From positions 1,302,001 through 1,366,000 of the forward strand of contig CAWIIF010000015.1 of NCBI GenBank assembly GCA_963836015.1: DNA of 64,000 nucleotides, read 5' to 3'. The stretch's first letter is position 1, and every line of letters begins with the position of its first letter. Source of the DNA: CAWCDJ01 sp963836015. Its GTDB lineage: Bacteria > Acidobacteriota > Terriglobia > Bryobacterales > Bryobacteraceae. Positions 44,706 through 53,230 of this stretch are shown piece by piece. Both the position numbers and the translations under genes were made by a program. The notes under the pieces were generated by a model. It saw only the letters and a list, made by a program, of their open reading frames with translations, made no database searches and was not told the DNA's origin.

Positions 44706-47162
44706 ATGGGCCAGAACAGCCGTTTCGCCTTCCGCATGTTGCGGAGGAATCCTGCTTTCGCCCTGATTGCAGTCTTTGCCCTGGCGCTCGGCATCGGCGC
44801 CAACACAGCTATCTTCACGGTCGTAGACCGCGTACTTCTACGGCCGTTGCCTTATCGCGACGCCGATCGCCTGGTCAATGTAGTCCGAAAATTCAAAACC
44901 GGTACAAGCCCGTCCCAGTCGATACCCAAGTTCGCTGCCGTACGGCAGGCCAGCCTGCTCGATGCTGTCGCTGTATACGACTTTATGGGTCCTGGCATGA
45001 ATCTCAGCGGCGCGGGCCAGCCGGAGCAGGTGCGGGGCGTCCATGTCTCTCAGGCTTACTTTCGGATGTTGGGTGTCGCCCCGGCGATGGGCCGCACCTT
45101 CTCCGCCGAGGAAGACCGGCCCGGCGGTCCGCGCGTCGTGCTTCTCACGAACGCGCTCTGGAAAAGGCGCTTCGGCGGCGATTCCGGCATCATCGGCAGC
45201 GCCATCCGGCTCAACTCCGAGCCCTTCACGGTAGTCGGTGTCATGGGCCCCGATTTCAAGGGGGAACCGGAGACCGACCTGTTCCTGGCCGAGCAGGCGG
45301 ATCTTAACAGCGCCAACCAGGGCCACTTTCTTTTCCTGGGCGCGCGGCTCAAGCCCGGCGTCACAATCGAGCAGGCCAACGCCGAGCTGCGCGTCATCGC
45401 CGATCGCTTCCGCAAGCTCTACCCCGGCGTGATCTCAAAAGACGAGAGCTTCATGGCGGAGCCTCTCGGCTCGACCGCGATCAGCGACCTGCGCAAGCCG
45501 CTATTCATTCTGCTGGGAGCGGTGGCGTTCGTCCTGCTCATCGCGTGTGCCAACGTCGCCAACCTTCTGTTGGTGCGCGCGGCCGGTCGTAACAAGGAGA
45601 TCGCCCTCCGCATGGCCCTGGGCGCCACCCCGGGCGCGATTCTTCGACAGCTATTGACCGAGAGTCTGCTGCTTGCTCTTGCCGGTGGGGTGGCCGGCGT
45701 CTTCCTCGGCGCCATCGGTCTCCGCGCCTTGTTGGCCGCGTCCCCGGCCGAGATGCCGCGGCTCGCCGTCCAGCACCTCGACATCTTCGCTTTGATGGAC
45801 GGACGGGTTCTCGCGTTTGCTTCCGCCGTCTCGGTTTTCACCGGCGTCCTTTTCGGGCTCGTGCCGGCCTTGCAGGTCTCCCGGCCCGATCCGAACGCCG
45901 CACTGCGGGAAGGAGGCGCGCGAACCACCTCTGGTTCCCGGCGGCAGAGGACGCGTAACATTCTGGTGGTTGTCGAAACTGCCCTGGCCCTGGTGCTCCT
46001 GGTCGGCGCGGCTCTCATGATCCGGACATTCCTGGCCCTGCGAAACGTGCAGCCCGGGTTTCAAGTGAAATCCGTAGTTACCATGAGCACCTCACTCGCC
46101 GGCCAAAAGTACGAGACAGCGGCCGGGGTGGAGCGTCTTGCCACCGAACTGACCCGCCGGCTCGAGTCTCTCCCGGGCGTGCAAGGCGCGACGTACGCGC
46201 TTTCGCTGCCCATGCAACTGGGTCCTGATATGCCGTTTTCCATCGCCGGAAAAGTCCCGCACGATGGCGGACCGTACAATGGGGACGAGTTCTACCGGCC
46301 GGTCGGCGTGCACTATTTTCAGACACTCGGAATCCCGCTCCGCCGGGGCCGTTCGTTCGATGAGCGCGACAGCGGTACCGGCCGCTGGACCCTAATCGTC
46401 AATGAAGCGATGGCGAAGAAGTACTGGCCCAACGAAGATCCTGTAGGCGCAATCGTGACGATCGGAAAAGGCCTCGCTCCGGGTTTCGACGACCCACCCC
46501 GGGAGGTCGTGGGCGTAGCCGGCAACGTGCGGGAATCCGGCGTCGACCGAGACCCGCCGCCGGTACTGTACATCCCCGTCGGCCAGGAGCCGAACGGCTT
46601 TATCGCGCTCGCCAACCGCGTATTGCCATCTTCCTGGGCGGTCCGAACTAGAGGCGATCCGACGTCGCTGGCCCGCGCGACACAACAGGAAGTGCTCCGG
46701 GTTGACCCCGACCTGCCCGTGGCCCGGTTGATGCCGATGGACCGGATTCTCGCCGAATCAGTCGCCCGCCAGAATTTCAACATGATCCTGCTGGGGATCT
46801 TCGGCGGTGTCGCCCTACTGCTGGCAGCGATCGGGATCTATGGCGTGATGTCGTACAGCGTGCAGCAGCGGACGAACGAAATGGGCATCCGGATCGCTCT
46901 CGGAGCCGGCGCGGGCCAGTTGCTCCGCCTGGTGGTCGGCCAAGGTCTGCTGCTGGCCGGCATCGGCGTGGCGATCGGGCTTGCCGCATCGTTCGGCCTC
47001 ACACGTGTCATGTCCAGCCTGCTGTACGGAGTCAAGGCTACGGACGCGGGCACATTCGCCGCCGTGGCTGTGCTCCTTTCCGGGGTTGCCGCTCTGGCGT
47101 GCTACATTCCCGCGCGCCGCGCCACGCGCGTGGACCCGATCGTCGCGCTGCACCACGAGTGA
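44706..47162 (+). CDS. ADOP/MacB-like permease without adjacent PadR
   Basis: The 818-residue protein begins at the first helix block (MGQNSRFAFRMLRRNPAFALIAVFALALGIGANTAIF), so it lacks the 80-residue cytoplasmic leader of the ADOP at 5947. It contains both MacB core domains and two FtsX blocks (LLIACANVANLLLVRAAGRNKEIALRMALG; IGIYGVMSYSVQQRTNEMGIRIALG). No ATPase gene and no PadR gene is adjacent. It follows the GH42 gene by 51 bases and may be co-transcribed with it. No ribosome binding site is obvious. Confidence 0.88.
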   Translation: MGQNSRFAFRMLRRNPAFALIAVFALALGIGANTAIFTVVDRVLLRPLPYRDADRLVNVVRKFKTGTSPSQSIPKFAAVRQASLLDAVAVYDFMGPGMNLSGAGQPEQVRGVHVSQAYFRMLGVAPAMGRTFSAEEDRPGGPRVVLLTNALWKRRFGGDSGIIGSAIRLNSEPFTVVGVMGPDFKGEPETDLFLAEQADLNSANQGHFLFLGARLKPGVTIEQANAELRVIADRFRKLYPGVISKDESFMAEPLGSTAISDLRKPLFILLGAVAFVLLIACANVANLLLVRAAGRNKEIALRMALGATPGAILRQLLTESLLLALAGGVAGVFLGAIGLRALLAASPAEMPRLAVQHLDIFALMDGRVLAFASAVSVFTGVLFGLVPALQVSRPDPNAALREGGARTTSGSRRQRTRNILVVVETALALVLLVGAALMIRTFLALRNVQPGFQVKSVVTMSTSLAGQKYETAAGVERLATELTRRLESLPGVQGATYALSLPMQLGPDMPFSIAGKVPHDGGPYNGDEFYRPVGVHYFQTLGIPLRRGRSFDERDSGTGRWTLIVNEAMAKKYWPNEDPVGAIVTIGKGLAPGFDDPPREVVGVAGNVRESGVDRDPPPVLYIPVGQEPNGFIALANRVLPSSWAVRTRGDPTSLARATQQEVLRVDPDLPVARLMPMDRILAESVARQNFNMILLGIFGGVALLLAAIGIYGVMSYSVQQRTNEMGIRIALGAGAGQLLRLVVGQGLLLAGIGVAIGLAASFGLTRVMSSLLYGVKATDAGTFAAVAVLLSGVAALACYIPARRATRVDPIVALHHE

Positions 47163-47214
47163 AGGTGGCCAGGCCGCCGGCCGCGGCAGCCTTGTGATCA
47201 ACTAGATCGATGAG

Positions 47215-48315
47215 ATGACACCCGATTGGAAGGCGCTACGCGCGGAATTCCCCGCACTTGGGAAGTGGACTTATCTGAATACGGCCACTTATGGCCAGAT
47301 GCCGCGGAGTGCCGCCGATGCGATGGGCCGTCACCTGGCGCGGCGGGACGAATTGGCGTGCCGCGACTACCTCGCCTGGTTCGACGACATGGATGCGATC
47401 CGTGCATCGTGCGCGCGGCTGGTGCATTGTGAGGCGTCGGACATCGCGTTCGTGATCAACGCGTCGGCAGGACTGGCGGCTTTGGTGCTGGGGCTTCCCT
47501 GGCAGTCTGGCGACGAGGTGCTCACACTCGATGACGAGTTTCCGAATCAACTCTATGTTTCGGCGGTGCTGGCGCGCTTCGGAGCCCGATTACGGCCGGT
47601 GGCGTGGCCCGACTTCTATCAATCGGTGAAGCAGCAGACGCGGCTCGCCGTCCTGAGCACGGTCAATTATGCGACCGGTTTCCGGCCGCCGCTCGAAGAG
47701 GTCTCGCAGTTTCTGCGGGAGCGTGGCGTCTTGTTGTATGTGGACGGCTCACAGAGTGTTGGCGCACTGCAATTCGATATCTGGCGCGTGCGGCCCTCGG
47801 TGCTGTGTGTCGACGCATATAAGTGGATGCTGTCGGCGAATGGCGCTGGATTCCTGTATGTCGATCCGGAGCTGCGGCAGCATCTGCCCGCGACCGTGGT
47901 GGGCTGGCGGAGCGATCGGGATTGGCGGTCCGTCGACTGCCTGAACCATGGCGAGCCTGTCTTTTCGCACACGGCCGAGAAGTACGAAGGCGGAATGCTG
48001 CCCTTTCTGCCGATTTATGGAATGGGCGCCGTAGTCGACCTGATGCTGCAAGTGGGTCCGGCGGCGATCGAAGCGCGGGTACTGGAACTGGCCGGGAAAG
48101 TCAGGTCTGCTCTATGCGGGCTGGGCGCGGAGGTGAACGCGGACGAATCGCAAATCGTTACGGCAATCCTGCCGGGCCGGGACGCTCGCGAATTGGCGCG
48201 GTCGCTTGAGGAGCGGCGGATCCTGGTGTCGGCACGGCATGGCAGGCTGCGCGTTTCGCCGCATTTTTACAATGATGAGGCGGACCTGGAAACACTGCGG
48301 AACGCGCTGGCCTGA
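47215..48315 (+). CDS. Class V aminotransferase (cysteine desulfurase/isopenicillin epimerase-like fold)
   Basis: The 366-residue PLP enzyme starts MTPDWKALRAEFPALGKWTYLNTATYGQMPRSAADAM. The cofactor aspartate lies in LLYVDGSQSVGALQFD and the Schiff-base lysine is K203 in CVDAYKWMLSANGAGFLYV, with the nearby RVSPHFYNDEADL end typical of the family. There is no cysteine loop as in IscS-type desulfurases, so it is more like the epimerase/kynureninase-like branch of unknown substrate. GATGAGATG precedes; it stands apart from the ADOP gene by 52 bases. Confidence 0.85.
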   Translation: MTPDWKALRAEFPALGKWTYLNTATYGQMPRSAADAMGRHLARRDELACRDYLAWFDDMDAIRASCARLVHCEASDIAFVINASAGLAALVLGLPWQSGDEVLTLDDEFPNQLYVSAVLARFGARLRPVAWPDFYQSVKQQTRLAVLSTVNYATGFRPPLEEVSQFLRERGVLLYVDGSQSVGALQFDIWRVRPSVLCVDAYKWMLSANGAGFLYVDPELRQHLPATVVGWRSDRDWRSVDCLNHGEPVFSHTAEKYEGGMLPFLPIYGMGAVVDLMLQVGPAAIEARVLELAGKVRSALCGLGAEVNADESQIVTAILPGRDARELARSLEERRILVSARHGRLRVSPHFYNDEADLETLRNALA

Positions 48316-48347
48316 GATGCCCAACCTCTATTATTTCGGAGGGTTTC

Positions 48348-48424
48348 TGGCGCGCCCGGAGAGACTCGAACTCCCGACCTACTGGTTCGAAGCCAGCCGC
48401 TCTATCCACCTGAGCTACGGGCGC
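48348..48424 (-). tRNA. tRNA-Arg (anticodon TCG)
   Basis: On the minus strand the acceptor stem is GCGCCCG pairing with CGGGCGC, discriminator G, and CCA encoded at 48350-48348. The anticodon arm is CTGG-CTTCGAA-CCAG with anticodon TCG, reading CGA. D arm GCTC...GAGC and T arm GGGAG-TTCGAGT-CTCTC are complete. It follows the FAH-family gene by about 25 bases on the same strand. Confidence 0.95.
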
Positions 48425-48449
48425 GCGCCTTCGTCGATTCTAGCAGCCC

Positions 48450-49304
48450 TTACGCTTCTGCCACCACCGGGTTGATCAGCTCCCCGATGTTCTGTACCTC
48501 GATCTTCACCTCGTCGCCGGGCGCGAGATAGCGCGGCGGCTTGCGGGCGAAGCCTACGCCGGCGGGGGTTCCCGTCGAGATGATGTCTCCCGGCTCCAGC
48601 GTGAACACGCTCGAAAGATACGCAATCAACTGAGGGATCCCGAAGATCAGGTGGCTGGTGTTCGAATCCTGCAGCTTCTCGCCGTTCAAGGTGAGCGAAA
48701 TGTTCAGGTTGTGCGGGTCCTCGATCTCGTCGTCGGTCACGATCATCGGGCCGATCGGCGCGAAGGTATCGAACGTCTTGCCGATCATCCACTGGCTTGT
48801 CGCCATCTGGAAATCGCGCGCGCTCACGTCGTTCAGAATGGTGTATCCGAAGACATGGTCGCGCCAGGCGGCCTCCGCAATGTGCCGGCCGCCCTTGCCG
48901 ATCACCACCGCGAACTCCGCTTCGTAGTCCGGCTTGGCGGAGGCCTTCGGCAGAACGATCGGATCCATGTGCCCGATCACCGCCGTGGAGAACTTGGCGA
49001 AGACGGTCGGCACCTCGGGGATAGGCAGCTTGGATTCCGCGGCGTGGTCCCGATAGTTCAGTCCGATGCAGATGATCTTCGGCGGCCGCCGGATTGGAGC
49101 GCGCAGCCTGGCGGTGGCCTGGTCCAGACGGTGGCCTCCCGGGGCGCTGTAAGCCCAGCGGTTGATCCGGTCGACGGCATCCGCGCCCCCGGCTATCACC
49201 GAAAGCATGTCCGGGAAGCCCGCGGCGCGCAGCCCCACCCACTCATCGCCGGCCAGCACGCCCGGCTCGTCGTAGCCGTCGTGGGCCAATGTCACAAGAC
49301 GCAA
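48450..49304 (-). CDS. Fumarylacetoacetate hydrolase (FAH) family protein
   Basis: A 284-residue protein with the FAH fold: ICIGLNYRDHAAESKLPIPEVPTVFAK, the metal-binding acidic residues in DYEAEFAVVIGKGGRHI and FGYTILNDVSARDFQ, and the closing DIISTGTPAGVGFARKPPRYLAPGD. Members are 5-oxopent-3-ene dicarboxylate decarboxylases, acylpyruvases or sugar-acid dehydratase-type hydrolases, needing Mg2+. The start is TTG 49304, preceded by GGAGGAAAA, a strong ribosome binding site. No pathway genes are adjacent, so the substrate is open. Confidence 0.9.
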   Translation of the reverse strand: MRLVTLAHDGYDEPGVLAGDEWVGLRAAGFPDMLSVIAGGADAVDRINRWAYSAPGGHRLDQATARLRAPIRRPPKIICIGLNYRDHAAESKLPIPEVPTVFAKFSTAVIGHMDPIVLPKASAKPDYEAEFAVVIGKGGRHIAEAAWRDHVFGYTILNDVSARDFQMATSQWMIGKTFDTFAPIGPMIVTDDEIEDPHNLNISLTLNGEKLQDSNTSHLIFGIPQLIAYLSSVFTLEPGDIISTGTPAGVGFARKPPRYLAPGDEVKIEVQNIGELINPVVAEA

Positions 49305-49373
49305 ATGTTTTCCTCCGGGCGATGGGTCCCCATCGCCTCATTCGAGTGTAACGCTTAAGAGTAGACTGGGTTC

Positions 49374-51764
49374 ATGGTGCGCCTGCTCGCAGTCTTTTGC
49401 CTGGTCGCTCTGCCCGCCGCCGGCGGCACGGCGGCCGATCTGGCCCGTGCCATCCGCGAAAACAGCTTTGACCGCACCGAGTGCTATCGGGTGCGCGATC
49501 TCCGCCTGGTCAAGGAGGATCTCAAAATCTACCTCACGGACGGGCACCTGATTTTCAGCAAACCGGTAGCAGGCAAGCGCATCGCCGCCGTTTTCACCGC
49601 CGATGTGGATGGCGGGGACGCCGAAGTGATCCTCATGCCTCCCAACCGTGCCGAGCGCAGTTCCCTCGCGCGGTTCATCGATTCTCCGAACCTGGATGAG
49701 CACTTCCGCGCCGCCTTGTTCCTTTTCACCGGCGACGACTACCAGGCGCTCAAGGCCCAGTTCGACCAAAGTCCCGCCAACCAGCCCGCTCCCGAGATCG
49801 CCCCCCTCCTGGATGAACAGTGGACCCCCACGCTTCGCAACCTCGCAGCCAGCTACCAGTCCCGCCTGGTGCTCGACCTGATGGGCGGCCCCGCGCATCC
49901 GCCCGGGCTATTTGCGGCGCTGCTGACCGGTGTGCGGTATCAGAACTTCGACGTCATCTACGACCCGGCCAGCCCGGAACAGATCTCCGCGGGCCAAATC
50001 GTCACCCGCGAGAATCGCCTCTACTTCGATACCTGGGCGAGTTTTCCCGACCGTTCCTCGCGCCTCAAGCCGGTCCCTCCCCGGATCGACCTGGAGCTGA
50101 GCGATTTCCGCGTCGATGCGCAGATCGAGCCGGACCTGTCGATGACCGCCGTCACTCGGGTCAAAGTGACGCCGAAAGTGGACGGCATGATCAGCGCGAC
50201 CTTCGACATCTCCCCAGCCATGACCGTCAGCGATGTGACGGTAGACGGCAAGCCTGCCGAGGTCCTGCAGCGCGAATCGCTGCGGTTAAACCTGACGCGC
50301 GGCGGGAACAACCTCTTTCTGGTCGTGCCTTCGGAGCCGCTGCGAGCCGGACGCCAGTACGAATTCGTCTTTCATGAGGCCGGCCGGGTGATCTTCAGCG
50401 CCGGAGACAACGTCTTTTATGTCAGCGCCCGGGGTAACTGGTATCCCACTCACGGCTCCCAGTTCGCGAATTTCGATCTCAAGTTCCGCTACCCGCGCGA
50501 CCTGGAACTGGTGACCCCCGGTGACGTCGTCTCCGATCGCACCGAAGGCGACTGGCGCACCACGGAACGCCGCACCCCGGCCCCCATTCGGATGGCCGGA
50601 TTCAACCTGGGCGACTACGAGCATGCCCGAGCCGAGCGAGGCGGCCTGGTTGTGGATGTTTGCGCGAATCGCGCGCTGGAAAAGGCGCTGCAGCCCAAGC
50701 CTCAACTCCCGCCCATGATCCCCGGGCCCACCGCCCGGACCCGGCATATCGACCCGCTGAGTGAAGCTCCGTTGAACCCGCCGCCGCCGGACCCTATGGA
50801 GCGCCTGCAGGCGCTCGCCACCGAAGTGAGTGCCGCCATGGACTTCATGAAGTCCACATTCGGGCCGCCCGCACTGCCGCACCTGACCGTTTCGCCCATC
50901 CCAGGCACATTCGGCCAGGGTTTCCCCGGGCTGATCTACCTTTCCACCCTGGCATACCTCAAGCACGTCCCCCGCAGCGCATTCAACCCGACCGAATCGC
51001 AGGAGCTCTTCTACGAGGAAGTGCTACAGGCTCACGAGACTGCCCACCAGTGGTGGGGGAACCGGGTGACGGCGGCCACCTATCGCGATTACTGGTTGAT
51101 GGAGGCCCTGGCGAACTATTCGGCACTCCTGTACCTCGAGAAGAACCGCGGGGAGCGCTCGACCGACCTGATGCTTGATTCGTACCGGACCGGGTTGCTG
51201 GAGAAGAGCCAGGCGGGGCAGACCGTGGAGTCAACCGGGCCGATCGTGCTTGGACCACGCCTGGAGAACTCCCTGGAGCCGCGTGCCTGGAGGGTCATTA
51301 CCTACGGCAAGGGTTCCTGGATTATACAGATGCTGCGCCGCCGCCTGGGGGATGCGCGCTTCCTGGCTATGCTCTCGGAGGTCATGAAACGCTATGACCA
51401 CAAAGAGCTTTCGACGGAACAGTTCCGGGAGACGGCGGCTACGTTTCTGCCTCCCAAGTCGGACGACCCGAAGCTCGAGACTTTCTTCGACCAGTGGGTG
51501 TACGGTACGGGGATTCCCGCCATGAAACTGAGCTACAACATCAAGGGAAAGGCTCCTGCGCTGCGCCTGGTCGGGACGCTCACGCAGTCGGATGTGGACC
51601 CGGATTTCACGGCTTACGTGCCGGTGGAGATTCAGGTCTCGCGCGGGCGCACCATTACCGAATGGGTTCGTTCCGGCAGCGATCCGGTGACATTCACGGT
51701 GGCTTTGAAACAGCCTCCGGTAAAGGTAACGCTCGACCCGCATCACGGCTTGTTGCGCCGCTAA
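49374..51764 (+). CDS. Exported M1-family aminopeptidase-like metalloprotease
   Basis: A 796-residue protein with a signal peptide (MVRLLAVFCLVALPAAGGTA), an N-terminal region of about 230 residues, M1-type beta-sandwich, and the catalytic domain with HETAH at 554-558 and the third zinc ligand E577 in WLMEALANYS, exactly the HEXXH-x18-E spacing of M1. The usual GxMEN substrate motif before it is not evident, as in other large exported M1-like proteins. The last 100 residues form an Ig-like domain (SYNIKGKAPALRLVGTL). It probably trims extracellular peptides. Convergent to the small-RNA locus. Confidence 0.9.
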   Translation: MVRLLAVFCLVALPAAGGTAADLARAIRENSFDRTECYRVRDLRLVKEDLKIYLTDGHLIFSKPVAGKRIAAVFTADVDGGDAEVILMPPNRAERSSLARFIDSPNLDEHFRAALFLFTGDDYQALKAQFDQSPANQPAPEIAPLLDEQWTPTLRNLAASYQSRLVLDLMGGPAHPPGLFAALLTGVRYQNFDVIYDPASPEQISAGQIVTRENRLYFDTWASFPDRSSRLKPVPPRIDLELSDFRVDAQIEPDLSMTAVTRVKVTPKVDGMISATFDISPAMTVSDVTVDGKPAEVLQRESLRLNLTRGGNNLFLVVPSEPLRAGRQYEFVFHEAGRVIFSAGDNVFYVSARGNWYPTHGSQFANFDLKFRYPRDLELVTPGDVVSDRTEGDWRTTERRTPAPIRMAGFNLGDYEHARAERGGLVVDVCANRALEKALQPKPQLPPMIPGPTARTRHIDPLSEAPLNPPPPDPMERLQALATEVSAAMDFMKSTFGPPALPHLTVSPIPGTFGQGFPGLIYLSTLAYLKHVPRSAFNPTESQELFYEEVLQAHETAHQWWGNRVTAATYRDYWLMEALANYSALLYLEKNRGERSTDLMLDSYRTGLLEKSQAGQTVESTGPIVLGPRLENSLEPRAWRVITYGKGSWIIQMLRRRLGDARFLAMLSEVMKRYDHKELSTEQFRETAATFLPPKSDDPKLETFFDQWVYGTGIPAMKLSYNIKGKAPALRLVGTLTQSDVDPDFTAYVPVEIQVSRGRTITEWVRSGSDPVTFTVALKQPPVKVTLDPHHGLLRR

Positions 51765-51792
51765 GCCATACAGTAGGGAAAAAAAGGAGCCT

Positions 51793-51829
51793 AAAAAAGA
51801 AGTGGCCCCGAGCTGGGTATCTCGGGGCC
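51793..51829 (-). terminator. Intrinsic terminator of small-RNA copy B
   Basis: Nine-pair stem GGCCCCGAG/CTCGGGGCC, eight-base loop, then ACTTCTTTTTT on the minus strand. It also sits 29 bases past the M1 peptidase stop, but on the plus strand the hairpin is followed by TGCACTCAGAG, so it does not terminate that gene in the classic way. Confidence 0.65.
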
Positions 51830-51886
51830 TGCACTCAGAGAGTAGGCGGTGGGAGGGGACTCACCGCCTGGGATGCTGTCTGTGTT
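51794..51886 (-). ncRNA. Candidate C-rich-loop small RNA, copy B
   Basis: Predicted about 93-nt transcript on the minus strand. From the 5' end: a leader containing ACACAGACAGCATCCCA, hairpin 1 GGCGGTG (51868-51862)/CACCGCC (51851-51845) with the loop AGTCCCCTCC, a 15-base linker, and hairpin 2 GGCCCCGAG (51829-51821)/CTCGGGGCC (51812-51804) followed by ACTTCTTTTTT, an intrinsic terminator. A promoter with a 17-base spacer lies just upstream. The second copy 205 bases away keeps all these parts. C-rich loops of this kind bind Shine-Dalgarno sequences in known trans-acting sRNAs. Expression is not shown by the sequence alone; it may also match an acidobacterial RNA motif already in Rfam, which I cannot check. 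Confidence 0.6.
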
Positions 51887-51892
51887 GATCTA

Positions 51893-51921
51893 ACAGTAGC
51901 AGTTTAAGACCTGTTTGTCCA
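51893..51921 (-). promoter_or_regulatory. Promoter of small-RNA copy B
   Basis: Minus strand: TGGACA (51921-51916), 17-base spacer, TACTGT (51898-51893). Same hexamer positions and spacing as copy A; predicted start near 51886. Confidence 0.5.
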
Positions 51922-52000
51922 GTTATATCGAAAGAAACTTTTGGGTAATTTTGAGGGTACCGGCCTCCCCACATTCGGGGGTAGAGGGTTTCGAGAGGGA

Positions 52001-52034
52001 AATGAAAAGGCCCCGAGTTGGGAAACTCGGGGCC
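52001..52034 (-). terminator. Intrinsic terminator of small-RNA copy A
   Basis: Same nine-pair stem as copy B with loop TTTCCCAA, followed by TTTTCATT on the minus strand. Confidence 0.55.
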
Positions 52035-52092
52035 TGCACTCAGAGGGGTTGGCGGTGGGAGGGGACTCACCGCCTGGGATGCTGTCTGTGTT
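52003..52092 (-). ncRNA. Candidate C-rich-loop small RNA, copy A
   Basis: Second member of the tandem pair, about 90 nt. The leader part ACACAGACAGCATCCCA and the loop AGTCCCCTCC are identical to copy B; hairpin 1 is 52074-52068/52057-52051. Hairpin 2 (52034-52026/52017-52009) keeps the stem GGCCCCGAG/CTCGGGGCC but its loop differs (TTTCCCAA against ATACCCAG), as does the linker. TTTTCATTT follows, a weaker T tract than in copy B. Conservation of the leader, stems and C-rich loop, with change elsewhere, is what selection on an RNA would leave. Confidence 0.6.
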
Positions 52093-52098
52093 GTTCCA

Positions 52099-52127
52099 AG
52101 ATTAACAATTTAAGATCTGATTGTCCA
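52099..52127 (-). promoter_or_regulatory. Promoter of small-RNA copy A
   Basis: Minus strand: TGGACA (52127-52122), 17-base spacer, TAATCT (52104-52099), predicted start near 52092. The -35 and part of the spacer (CTTAAA) are shared with copy B although the surrounding DNA has diverged. Confidence 0.5.
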
Positions 52128-52391
52128 GTATTAAAAACACAAATTCAGGGCCAATTTTGCGGGTACCCGCTTGTACCCTCATTTGGGTGAGTGCGCAGTT
52201 GTGGACGCGACCCTTGCCCGAGGCTCGGGAGCGGGCTGGAGTACCGGGCCGAAAGTACTGCTATCTACGTCATCTAAGTAATTGTAATCAAATTAGTTAG
52301 ATGGCCCGGAGTGGATAGCGTGACCCGAATAACCAAAGACATCTTGAGCACCCCGGCTGCGGAGTGTACCGTGCGTAGGAGAGGTAGCCCG

Positions 52392-52793
52392 GTGATTGAA
52401 ACCAACGAGGACCGAGTGTTGAGCGCCCACAGCGAGCGCGAACGCCGCAGCAAACGACGTTTTCAGATCGAACAGGAGGTCCGGTACAAGATGTTGTACG
52501 GGCAACGGATCGCCGAAACCGGCGCGGGCCGTACCATCAACATCTCGAGCGGCGGTGTCTGGTTCACCACCGAGAGCATGCTGACCATGGGCATGCCGGT
52601 AGAGCTCTCCATGAACTGGCCGGTGCTGCTGAACGATTCCTGCCCGATGAAGCTCATGATCTACGGCTGCGTAATCCGCGCGCATGATGGCGGCGCTGTA
52701 GTGGCCATCGAACGCTACGAGTTCCGGACGCAAGGCTCGCGCGCGTTCCAACAGCCGGCCGTGCAACCAGTGGAATACAGGATGTTGAGCTGA
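52392..52793 (+). CDS. PilZ-domain protein
   Basis: The 133-residue protein has RERRSKRRFQIEQEVRYKML, the Arg-rich switch region that in PilZ domains binds cyclic di-GMP, and INISSGGVWFTTESML, matching the (D/N)xSxxG motif. The domain ends with the ELSMNWPVLLN strand region. GTG 52392 is chosen because AGGAGAGGTAG precedes it; the frame extends to GTG 52311 without a signal. Likely a cyclic di-GMP effector acting on motility, adhesion or polysaccharide. It stands alone. Confidence 0.85.
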   Translation: MIETNEDRVLSAHSERERRSKRRFQIEQEVRYKMLYGQRIAETGAGRTINISSGGVWFTTESMLTMGMPVELSMNWPVLLNDSCPMKLMIYGCVIRAHDGGAVVAIERYEFRTQGSRAFQQPAVQPVEYRMLS

Positions 52794-52799
52794 AGCCCC

Positions 52800-52817
52800 C
52801 GGACCACAAAGGGTCCG
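52800..52817 (+). other. Short stem-loop after the PilZ gene
   Basis: CGGACC (52800-52805) pairs with GGTCCG (52812-52817) around a six-base loop, starting seven bases after the PilZ stop. No T tract follows on either strand, so termination is uncertain. Confidence 0.3.
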
Positions 52818-52889
52818 AAACCGTACTTCCGTTGCAAGATCAGCTGATTTCCGGCATGGCACATGCTCTACCCAACGCGGGAGAATGCC

Positions 52890-53039
52890 ATGCTCTGGAC
52901 GATTTTTGTGATTCTGCTGGTTCTTTGGCTTTTGGGACTTGTAACGTCCTACACGCTCGGAGGGTTCATACACATCCTCCTGATCCTAGCCGTTGCGATC
53001 CTGCTGATCCAGTTGATTACCGGACGCCGCGCAGTTTAG
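52890..53039 (+). CDS. Lmo0937-like small membrane protein
   Basis: A 49-residue protein below the usual ORF cut-off: MLWTIFVILLVLWLLGLVTS, YTLGGFIHILLILAVAILLIQ, ending GRRAV. Two hydrophobic helices around a TLGGFIH turn are the signature of the lmo0937 family, found widely in bacteria with unknown function. GGGAGAA stands just before ATG 52890. Its stop overlaps that of the opposite-strand small membrane gene. Confidence 0.8.
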   Translation: MLWTIFVILLVLWLLGLVTSYTLGGFIHILLILAVAILLIQLITGRRAV

Positions 53040-53230
53040 GCCAGGCCGCGCAACAGGCGGGCGGGGAGGGTCACCAGCGCCCATACCAACTCCAGCACCC
53101 CGCCCACCGCGATTCCGACGATGCGGAAGGGCAGCAGCAATAGCCAGACAAGCGGATAGAGCACCAGGGCGACCAGCGCCAGCGGCCAGCACAGCACCAG
53201 CAGGATGCAAAACAGCAGGAACTTCACCAC
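53036..53230 (-). CDS. Small hydrophobic protein convergent with the lmo0937-like gene
   Basis: A 64-residue product from GTG 53230 or 53227 (GGAAGG about 9 bases upstream), with two hydrophobic stretches (KFLLFCILLVLCWPLALVAL, then YPLVWLLLLPFRIVGIAVGG) and basic C-terminus. The longer frame to 53677 is antisense to aroC and rejected. Stop codons of this and the lmo0937-like gene overlap by four bases. No family recognised. Confidence 0.6.
   Translation of the reverse strand: MVKFLLFCILLVLCWPLALVALVLYPLVWLLLLPFRIVGIAVGGVLELVWALVTLPARLLRGLA

Larger units (their letters stand above)
51804..52213. repeat. Tandem duplication, 205-base period, carrying both small-RNA candidates
   Basis: Copy B covers about 51804-52008 and copy A about 52009-52213. 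Near-identical blocks: GGCCCCGAG...CTCGGGGCCTGCACTCAGAG, GGCGGTGGGAGGGGACTCACCGCC region and TGGGATGCTGTCTGTGTTG; a weaker match continues through TTTAAGA-CTG-TTGTCCAGT to AATTTTG-GGGTACC. The remaining parts have diverged, so the duplication is not recent. The 627-base gap 51765-52391 has no protein gene. Confidence 0.8.

Noticed and set aside
51804..52074. Plus-strand terminators or a plus-strand RNA in the tandem repeat
   Set aside because: On the plus strand the strong hairpin is followed by TGCACTCAGAG, not T residues; promoter and T tract both fit the minus strand.
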